From NCBI RefSeq assembly GCF_014639435.1, contig NZ_BMFZ01000004.1, positions 144,539 to 208,538 on the forward strand: DNA of 64,000 nucleotides, written 5' to 3'. Of this stretch, positions 58,269-64,000 are shown in pieces. The first letter of the stretch is position 1; each line of letters opens with the position of its first letter. A model generated the notes under the pieces. The model did no database searches. It was given only the letters and a program-made list of their open reading frames with translations, and was not told the origin of the DNA. This DNA is from Hafnia psychrotolerans. Lineage in GTDB: Bacteria > Pseudomonadota > Gammaproteobacteria > Enterobacterales > Enterobacteriaceae. A program made the translations under genes and the position numbers.

Positions 58269-59401
58269 TCATCAATAACGTCAATCTGGTACTGGAAGAT
58301 CAGGTCGTCAAAGGGTCGATCGAGGTACAAGACGGGGTGATCAGCGCCTTTGCTGATACCGCCAGCCAGTTGCCACAGGCGATCAACGCAGAAGGCAGTT
58401 GGTTACTGCCTGGTCTGATTGAACTGCACACCGATAATCTGGATAAATTTTTCACTCCGCGCCCGAAAGTAGACTGGCCGGCACATTCGGCGATGAGTAG
58501 CCACGACGCATTGATGATCGCCAGCGGTATCACGACCGTGCTGGATGCCGTGGCCGTCGGCGATGCACGCGATGGCGGCCACCGTCTGGATAACCTGCAA
58601 AAGATGATCAACGCGGTGGTCAATAGCCAAAAAGCCGGGCTGAACCGCGCCGAACACCGTCTGCATCTGCGCTGCGAGCTGCCGTATGAAAGTACCCTGC
58701 CGCTGTTTGAAAAGCTGATGGATACCGAAGTGCTGTCGCTGGTGTCGCTGATGGACCATTCACCAGGCCAACGCCAGTTCGCCACGCCGGCCAAATATCG
58801 TGAATATTATCAGGGTAAATACAACCTGAACGATGATCAGATGGAAGCGTTCCAGACCGAACAGATTGAGAACTCGCGACGCTGGGCACAACCTAACCGT
58901 GAAGCCATTGCGGCGCACTGCCGTCGTCTGGGGATCTCCCTCGCCAGCCATGACGACGCCACCACCGCGCACGTTGAAGAGTCGCTGGCGCTGGGCAGCG
59001 TGATTGCCGAATTCCCCACCACTGAAGAAGCCGCACGGGCATCGCACGCCCTTGGGCTGCAAGTGTTGATGGGGGCGCCAAATATTGTTCGCGGCGGCTC
59101 ACATTCCGGCAATGTCGCGGCGCATCATTTAGCGTCACTGGGTATTCTCGACATTCTGTCCTCGGATTACTATCCGGCCAGTCTGCTGGACGCCGTTTTC
59201 CGGATTGCTCAGGATGAGGGCAACGCGTTCACTCTGCCGCAAGCCGTTTCGCTGGTGACCCGCAATCCGGCCAAAGCACTGCGCTTACAAGATCGTGGCA
59301 TCATTGCCGAGGGCAAACGCGCCGATCTGGTGCTGGCAAGAGCACATGACCATCACCATTACGTCCAGAATGTCTGGCGTCAGGGTATTCAGGTCTTTTA
59401 A
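58265..59401 (+). CDS. phnM: PhnM, RPnTP hydrolase of the C-P lyase pathway
   Basis: Amidohydrolase-superfamily enzyme that removes pyrophosphate from ribose-5-triphosphate phosphonate. 378 residues, as in E. coli. The metal-binding motif [16 protein letters not shown] near the N-terminus, [13 protein letters not shown] and [22 protein letters not shown] at the C-terminus are conserved. It starts within the end of phnL. Confidence 0.96.
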   Translation: MIINNVNLVLEDQVVKGSIEVQDGVISAFADTASQLPQAINAEGSWLLPGLIELHTDNLDKFFTPRPKVDWPAHSAMSSHDALMIASGITTVLDAVAVGDARDGGHRLDNLQKMINAVVNSQKAGLNRAEHRLHLRCELPYESTLPLFEKLMDTEVLSLVSLMDHSPGQRQFATPAKYREYYQGKYNLNDDQMEAFQTEQIENSRRWAQPNREAIAAHCRRLGISLASHDDATTAHVEESLALGSVIAEFPTTEEAARASHALGLQVLMGAPNIVRGGSHSGNVAAHHLASLGILDILSSDYYPASLLDAVFRIAQDEGNAFTLPQAVSLVTRNPAKALRLQDRGIIAEGKRADLVLARAHDHHHYVQNVWRQGIQVF

Positions 59402-59410
59402 GGGGCTGGC

Positions 59411-60001
59411 ATGACGGTTTTAGTCTATCTGATGGGGGCTTCCGGTTCCGGTAAGGACAGCCTGCTTGATGCGCTGCGCTATGCTTTGCCCGCCGGATTG
59501 GTGGTAGCACATCGTTACATCACCCGATCGGCCGACGCTGGCGCGGAGAACCATATTGCGCTGCACGATGACGAATACCAGCAACGGCGTGAACAGGGAC
59601 TGTTCGCCCTCGATTGGCAGGCGCACGGCTGCTGTTATGGCGTTGGTATTGAGATCGACCACTGGATGGCGCAGGGCTGTAACGTGGTGGTTAACGGGTC
59701 GCGCGCACATTTGAGCCAGGCAGTGCAGCGTTACGGTCAGCGACTGTTGCCGGTTTGTTTGCACGTTTCGGAGAACGTATTAGTACAGCGTTTACAGCAG
59801 CGCGGACGCGAAAATGAGGAACAGATCCGCCGCCGTTTACTGCGTGCTGCGCAGTACGCCAACGGGCTGCCCGCCAATTGCCAACGGCTGGACAACGACG
59901 GGGATCTGCATGAAACCCTGTCAGCATTTTTGCGTCTGCTCGCGCAGCCTGTGCCAGCCAATATTGATAGCATCACATATCAAAAGGTGAGCCATGAGTG
60001 A
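59411..60001 (+). CDS. phnN: PhnN, ribose 1,5-bisphosphokinase
   Basis: Phosphorylates ribose 1,5-bisphosphate to PRPP. 196 residues; P-loop GASGSGKDSLLD; then HRYITRSADAG and RQRGRENEEQIRRRLLRA. The stop overlaps the next gene by 8 nt. Confidence 0.93.
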   Translation: MTVLVYLMGASGSGKDSLLDALRYALPAGLVVAHRYITRSADAGAENHIALHDDEYQQRREQGLFALDWQAHGCCYGVGIEIDHWMAQGCNVVVNGSRAHLSQAVQRYGQRLLPVCLHVSENVLVQRLQQRGRENEEQIRRRLLRAAQYANGLPANCQRLDNDGDLHETLSAFLRLLAQPVPANIDSITYQKVSHE

Positions 60002-60632
60002 CATCATTGAAGCCCGGCAGAACAATACTGAAGAACGCTTAGCTGAACCGAAGATCGGCGTGAATGTCGTGATCAACCAGTCCAGCCTCGGCCAATATGT
60101 GCATATTTCTGATGACGCGATCCTGGAAGAGAGCGAGATTGGCGACTACTCCTACACCGCCGGGCATAACCAGATCTTCTACGCCAGCATCGGTAAATTC
60201 GTGTCTATTGCCAGCTATGTCCGCATCAATCCTGGCAATCACCCGACCTACAACCGAATCGCTCAGCACCACTTTACCTACCGCGCCTCGGCTTATGGGT
60301 TGGGGGAAGACGATAACGCGTTCTTCGACTGGCGCCGCGCGCATCACGTTACCGTTGGCCATGACGTATGGGTCGGTCATAACGCAGTGATCATGCCCGG
60401 TGTGACGGTGGGCAACGGTGCGGTGATCGGCACCTCAGCCGTGGTGACGAAAGATGTCGAACCTTATTCTATCGTGGCGGGCGTGGCGGCAAAAAAGATC
60501 GGCATGCGGTTTGACGACGCGTTGATCGAAAAGATCGAACGCAGTCAGTGGTGGGACTGGGATCACGACACGCTGAAAGCGCGTATGGCGGATTTTTGCG
60601 ATCTGGATCTTTTTGTCGAAAAATATCTCTGA
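59994..60632 (+). CDS. Hexapeptide-repeat acetyltransferase of phosphonate operons
   Basis: 212 residues with repeats typical of left-handed beta-helix acyltransferases (the CAT/DapH type), e.g. GHDVWVGHNAVIMPGVTVGNGAVIG. Family TIGR03308-like proteins of this kind are found in phn operons that lack the GNAT PhnO. It replaces phnO in position here. Its substrate is unknown; acetylation of aminophosphonates, as for PhnO, is an inference. It overlaps phnN by 8 nt. Confidence 0.88.
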   Translation: MSDIIEARQNNTEERLAEPKIGVNVVINQSSLGQYVHISDDAILEESEIGDYSYTAGHNQIFYASIGKFVSIASYVRINPGNHPTYNRIAQHHFTYRASAYGLGEDDNAFFDWRRAHHVTVGHDVWVGHNAVIMPGVTVGNGAVIGTSAVVTKDVEPYSIVAGVAAKKIGMRFDDALIEKIERSQWWDWDHDTLKARMADFCDLDLFVEKYL

Positions 60633-60664
60633 CCGGTTATCGGTTAACTTCTGAAAGGAAAATC

Positions 60665-61414
60665 ATGCAACTGACGTTTCTCGGTACCGGCGGTGCGCAA
60701 CAGGTACCGGTCTTTGGCTGCGACTGTGCAGCCTGCCTTCGGGCGCGGCAAAACCCGGCTTTTCGGCGCCAACCCTGTAGTGCAAAGCTCGACTATGCGG
60801 GGGAAGTTACGTTAATTGATGCGGGATTGCCGGAGTTAGCGCAACAGTTTACTGAGGGTGAAATTCAGCGTTTTTGGCTTACACATTACCATATGGATCA
60901 CGTTCAGGGGCTATTTACGTTGCGCTGGGGAGTGGGAAATGCGATCCCCGTCTATGGCCCACCGGATCAAAATGGCTGCGATGATCTGTTCAAACATCCC
61001 GGTATTCTGGATTTTCAGCCGCCATTTCAGCCGTTTACTGCCTGCCAGTTCGGCGGTATTGAGCTGATACCGTTGCCGCTCAATCACTCAAAAATCACCT
61101 TCGGATATTTAATCAAAACGGAACGTGCGACCCTGGCCTATTTGACGGATACCTCAGGTTTGCCGCTGGCGACAGCCCGATTTTTAGACGGCGTAACACT
61201 CGATGCGCTGATCCTCGATTGCAGCCATCCGCCGCGTGATATTGCGGATAAAAACCATAACGATATCCATCAGGCTCTGGCGATCCACCGTCAGTTAACG
61301 CCGCAAAAAACCTATCTGACACACATCAGTCACCACCTGGATGTGTGGTTAATGGACACCGCGTTAGAGGACAACGTGATCATCGCTCATGATGGGCTGC
61401 GTCTTGAGTGGTAA
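60665..61414 (+). CDS. phnP: PhnP, phosphodiesterase of the C-P lyase pathway
   Basis: Metallo-beta-lactamase-fold enzyme that opens the cyclic ribose phosphate made by PhnJ. 249 residues from the ATG at 60665 (GAAAGGAAAATC precedes it). A structural Zn site CDCAAC, the metal motif THYHMDHVQG, and LTHISHHLDV are present. It ends the operon, 3 bp from the convergent yraR stop. Confidence 0.94.
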   Translation: MQLTFLGTGGAQQVPVFGCDCAACLRARQNPAFRRQPCSAKLDYAGEVTLIDAGLPELAQQFTEGEIQRFWLTHYHMDHVQGLFTLRWGVGNAIPVYGPPDQNGCDDLFKHPGILDFQPPFQPFTACQFGGIELIPLPLNHSKITFGYLIKTERATLAYLTDTSGLPLATARFLDGVTLDALILDCSHPPRDIADKNHNDIHQALAIHRQLTPQKTYLTHISHHLDVWLMDTALEDNVIIAHDGLRLEW

Positions 61415-61417
61415 TCG

Positions 61418-62056
61418 TCACTCGCGAGCGATAGCGGCAAGCTGATTGGATTCGAGTACGGTAATCCCGCCTAAACCGGCGTTGAATGCCTGCTGATGCA
61501 GGGCTTTGGCAACATCCACCGCCTCAATGGCTTTCCATTTCCCAGGCAGCAGTTTGAAAACCGGCGTGCAGAGTTGTTCGAGCAGACGCGGCGGTTGGCG
61601 TTTGCCCACCAGCAACGAAGGTCGGGCCAGCGTCAACAGCGGCCACGCCTGCTGGATAAGCGCCTGTTCCATCTCACCTTTGGTCCGATTATAGAGAAAA
61701 CGTGATGCGGCATTGGCCCCGTTGGCGCTCAGCACCAGGCAATGTTCGGCCCCCAACTGCCTGGCCGCTTTAGCACTGTTGACCACCAGATCAAAATCCA
61801 CTTTGCGGAAAGCGTCGGCGCTGCCTGCTTGTTTACGCGTCGTCCCCAGACAACAGAAAAACAGATCGATAGGCAGATCCAGCGCGGTGATCAATGCAGA
61901 TAGATTTTCACCGACCGGATTCACCTGTTTGTTTAACGGCGGTAAAGCCCGGCGAGTGGGGGCAATCACCTGACTGACGCGTGAGTCCTGCTGTAAAAGC
62001 CGCAGCAGCTCCCCGCCAACCAGTCCGCTGGCACCCAGTAAAAGTACCTTTGCCAT
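61418..62056 (-). CDS. yraR: YraR-like NAD(P)-binding oxidoreductase
   Basis: 212 residues; short-chain/atypical SDR fold with LLLGASGLVGGELLRLLQ, LFCCLGTTRKQAGSADAFRKVDFDLV and NRTKGEMEQALI. The substrate is unknown. AAGGAGAG precedes the ATG. It begins the yraR-yhbP-yhbQ neighbourhood as in E. coli. Confidence 0.9.
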   Translation of the reverse strand: MAKVLLLGASGLVGGELLRLLQQDSRVSQVIAPTRRALPPLNKQVNPVGENLSALITALDLPIDLFFCCLGTTRKQAGSADAFRKVDFDLVVNSAKAARQLGAEHCLVLSANGANAASRFLYNRTKGEMEQALIQQAWPLLTLARPSLLVGKRQPPRLLEQLCTPVFKLLPGKWKAIEAVDVAKALHQQAFNAGLGGITVLESNQLAAIARE

Positions 62057-62136
62057 AGTCTCTCCTTATGTTGATCCAACGAGTTAGTTTCCGCTTAACC
62101 GTTCCGATGCCCATAGGCGGTCTCCGCTTGCAGCGA

Positions 62137-62595
62137 TTATCGCACCGCACTGTCCTCCGCCTGGTCACGCTGCCACATCAGTTTTTTGCCAAATCCCAAT
62201 GTATTATCGGTCATTTTTATCTGGTTGAGTTTCAACGCCCAGACTGGCGCTTTCATCGTCGCCGCGATGGGGAAATCTTTGCAGTACAGAGAACGTGCTG
62301 CGGTTTCTGCCTCGCCGGTAAGAATAAAGGCTTCGCCGCGATACTGAATGCCTTTAATTAACGCGATAGTTTTCGGTTGTGGCGCAATCGTGCCGACCAC
62401 ATGAGGATTTTTGTGCATCAGCGTGCCATGCAGGGTTTTCAGTTCGCTCATAAAAAAAAGTGTCATGGTGCTGATATCCGCCACGTAGAAGCAATTGGCG
62501 CTCCATATGTCGCCGTCGGCGGTGGCGCACAAGGCTAAGAGGTGCTGCTTGCTGAGAAATTTGCTGATATGTTTTAGATCCTCTGCATCATTCAT
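62137..62595 (-). CDS. yhbP: YhbP, UPF0306 (pyridoxamine-oxidase-like fold)
   Basis: 152 residues from the ATG at 62595, with AAGGAG before it; a longer upstream frame (62622) is unsupported. It matches E. coli YhbP in [21 protein letters not shown] and [20 protein letters not shown] flavin-reductase-like split barrel of unknown function. Confidence 0.9.
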   Translation of the reverse strand: MNDAEDLKHISKFLSKQHLLALCATADGDIWSANCFYVADISTMTLFFMSELKTLHGTLMHKNPHVVGTIAPQPKTIALIKGIQYRGEAFILTGEAETAARSLYCKDFPIAATMKAPVWALKLNQIKMTDNTLGFGKKLMWQRDQAEDSAVR

Positions 62596-62686
62596 GCCCT
62601 GCTCCTTAAAATTCCTGACCACCAGTTTAGCGCGCTATGGCACCCGTGAGGTAAACTTGCTCGACCCTTCCCTGCCGCGAGTTGAC

Positions 62687-63016
62687 ATGTCCACCACACC
62701 TGAACCCACACCTTGGTTTTTATATATGCTGCGCACGCCGTCCGGCATGTTGTATACCGGCATCACCACCGATGTGGAACGCCGTCTGGCCCAGCACCAG
62801 TGTGGTAAAGGTGCCAAAGCGTTACGCGGTAAAGGCATGCTGGTTCTGGTCTTCCACTGCGCAGCAGGCGACCGTTCGCTGGCGTCAACGCTGGAAAGCA
62901 AAGTGAAGAAATTGAGCAAAATACAAAAAGAGAAGCTGGTGAGTGAGCAACCCACCAGCCTGAATATGTATTTGGGACTACAACCTCAGTTGTTACCTGT
63001 TACCCAAATTTCATAG
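62687..63016 (+). CDS. yhbQ: YhbQ, GIY-YIG nuclease-domain protein
   Basis: 109 residues; the GIY-YIG motif [28 protein letters not shown] with [10 protein letters not shown] matches E. coli YhbQ, which is about 100 residues. The C-terminal tail differs. The frame extends upstream to 62495 without homology, overlapping yhbP, so the start is placed at 62687. Divergent from yhbP. Its substrate is unknown, possibly branched or damaged DNA. Confidence 0.9.
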   Translation: MSTTPEPTPWFLYMLRTPSGMLYTGITTDVERRLAQHQCGKGAKALRGKGMLVLVFHCAAGDRSLASTLESKVKKLSKIQKEKLVSEQPTSLNMYLGLQPQLLPVTQIS

Positions 63017-63350
63017 CCAGACGCAGAACGTGGCGCGCGATACCCGTGAGTTAAAAAAGGCCGCACAGCGCATTTAGATTCCTTTCAAATTTATATGCGG
63101 CGATTATAGCGCTGGCTTTCATCAGCCCGCTGATTCACCACCAATGATCAAAAGCCACGCTAATGCGCAGCCTGAGAAAACAAAAAACCCGCACATTGGC
63201 GGGTTCATAAAATGTCTAGAATTAAAAATGTGGTCCTTGCCCCACCCGGCGCTTATCTCCGGCACTCTTAATGGCTTAGCTCTTGAAGGGGAAAATTTAT
63301 TCTCTCAGAATTTTCTTAATGAAATTTAGCAATACTTGCTAAATTTACTA
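63017..63350. other. Intergenic region with a minus-strand terminator
   Basis: AT-rich, with no gene seen. A clear terminator at 63181-63205 faces the unrecognised minus-strand ORF to the right. Confidence 0.5.
63181..63205 (-). terminator. Rho-independent terminator after the ORF at 63351
   Basis: On the minus strand AACCCGC-CAATGT-GCGGGTT is followed by TTTTG. Perfect 7-bp stem, oriented for genes coming from the right. Confidence 0.82.
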
Positions 63351-63575
63351 TTACTCGACTAACCAAATACCACGCTGTGATCCAGACCAGTAAATCAACC
63401 GAATAGGCCTACCATGGCAAGCGCCGTTGAAGCCGTTGTCGTTGATACCGGCTCGGACAGACATTGATAAACCCCTTAACCGTGTAACTAACACGCCTGC
63501 ACGGGCAAATTCGCACATTGCAGCCTGAGTGACGAAGGTGCCGGTTCCGAGCATAACCACCGTGGTATTCGCCAT
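63351..63575 (-). CDS. Unrecognised small ORF, possibly the C-terminal end of a larger degraded gene
   Basis: 74 residues from the ATG at 63575, with no ribosome site at that ATG. The frame stays open upstream for about 25 more codons (with NCYWFERVIGVKNSQYII) to a TGA near 63651, so the true start is unclear. Residues such as MCEFARAGVL and YWSGSQRGIWLVE match no family I know. A good terminator follows in the right orientation, and the surroundings are AT-rich and unlike neighbours. Could be a decayed or acquired gene. Confidence 0.35.
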   Translation of the reverse strand: MANTTVVMLGTGTFVTQAAMCEFARAGVLVTRLRGLSMSVRAGINDNGFNGACHGRPIRLIYWSGSQRGIWLVE

Positions 63576-63759
63576 GGGGATAATATACTGACTATTTTTA
63601 ACACCAATAACACGTTCAAACCAATAACAATTCGTCTTTTGAAGAGATAATCACAAATGAAATACATGGAGGCTTTAAATATAAAAAACAATACGTTATG
63701 TCTATTTAAATGGCGTAATTTCTCACGCCATTTAACCTATTCAAGGTGATGACTTACTT

Positions 63760-64000
63760 TTACGATGCCGTATCACTGGAACGGGGTTTTCTGTCGATCA
63801 TTTTACGGGTATGCAGATCATAATAGCGGCTGGGCCAAATCGTGGAAGGCGGAACACCAATCGCTTTACTGATTATTAACTCCCCTTTTGGCCATGGCCG
63901 TGAAAGTGCATTCGCCAGTGTAGAAGAGCTCAGCCCGGCATTACGTGATGTCGCGGCTAATGTAGTGCCTTTCTTACGCAGCGCGGCAATAATATCGGCG
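63760..64000 (-). CDS. Second Ner/Nlp-like regulator (5' end outside window)
   Basis: 79 residues visible; the N-terminus lies beyond the right edge. It aligns without gaps to the Ner-like protein at 9039: ADIIAALRKKGTTLAATSR, LSSSTLANALSRPWPKGE, IWPSRYYDLHTRKMIDRKPRS. The tail SDTAS is longer. It is therefore a paralogue of the same family, again without phage neighbours in view. Confidence 0.9.
   Translation of the reverse strand, partial: ADIIAALRKKGTTLAATSRNAGLSSSTLANALSRPWPKGELIISKAIGVPPSTIWPSRYYDLHTRKMIDRKPRSSDTAS

Overview
The window comes from a gamma-proteobacterium of the order Enterobacterales. The gene content and local order match the E. coli relatives closely: fadH-rlmG-ygjP-ygjR, alx-sstT, mgtA divergent from treR-treB-treC, nrdD-nrdG, phnF-P, and yraR-yhbP-yhbQ. 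Several features point away from Escherichia and towards Serratia, Rahnella or Ewingella-type genera: an Erwinia-type L-asparaginase, all the mal operons in one block, an rpfF/rpfR signalling pair, a lactose/cellobiose-type PTS operon and Ner-like regulators. I cannot fix the genus. Gene density is normal, and I found no rRNA, tRNA, CRISPR array, intact insertion sequence or prophage.

Layout. 1-2.3 kb: the end of an RluA-type pseudouridine synthase, a YaiL-like protein and a periplasmic asparaginase. 2.6-8.9 kb: a beta-glucoside uptake locus with LamB-type porin, PTS IIA, GH1 phospho-glucosidase, IIC and IIB, divergent from a LacI-type regulator; an operator-like palindrome sits between the -35 and -10 of the PTS promoter. 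9-11.2 kb: a Ner-like regulator, a class A acid phosphatase and a RpiB/LacAB-type isomerase. 11.4-26.7 kb: the maltose regulon (malM-lamB-malK, malE-malF-malG, malQ-malP, malT), in which malE is broken by three deletions and a decayed higBA toxin-antitoxin locus lies between malG and malQ. 27-29.8 kb: yjcB and bglX. 29.9-32.8 kb: a convergent rpfR/rpfF pair for a diffusible cis-2 fatty acid signal read out as cyclic di-GMP. 33-38.2 kb: fadH, rlmG, ygjP, an ERIC repeat and ygjR, followed by an amidotransferase. 39-41.6 kb: a yybP-ykoY (Mn2+) riboswitch, alx and sstT. 41.7-49.1 kb: mgtA with a long leader that encodes a short MgtL peptide behind a PhoP box, then the trehalose operon. 49.2-52.7 kb: anaerobic ribonucleotide reductase nrdDG with FNR/NrdR-like sites, and a toxin-antitoxin pair. 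53-61.4 kb: the C-P lyase operon phnFGHIJKLMN, a hexapeptide acetyltransferase and phnP, without phnCDE. 61.4-64 kb: yraR, yhbP, yhbQ, an unrecognised AT-rich ORF and a second Ner-like gene cut by the window edge.

How it works together. Much of the window is carbohydrate capture: porins (two LamB types), two PTS systems, an ABC transporter and several glycosidases. The mal block should import and break down maltodextrins, but without an intact malE here the MalFGK2 transporter lacks its binding protein unless one is encoded elsewhere. Small regulatory elements are unusually readable: the alx riboswitch, the mgtL leader, TreR and LacI-type operators, CRP sites, MalT boxes and NrdR boxes. The least conventional parts are the rpfF/rpfR signalling pair, the eroded malE and higBA loci, and the unassigned AT-rich tail at 63.0-63.8 kb.
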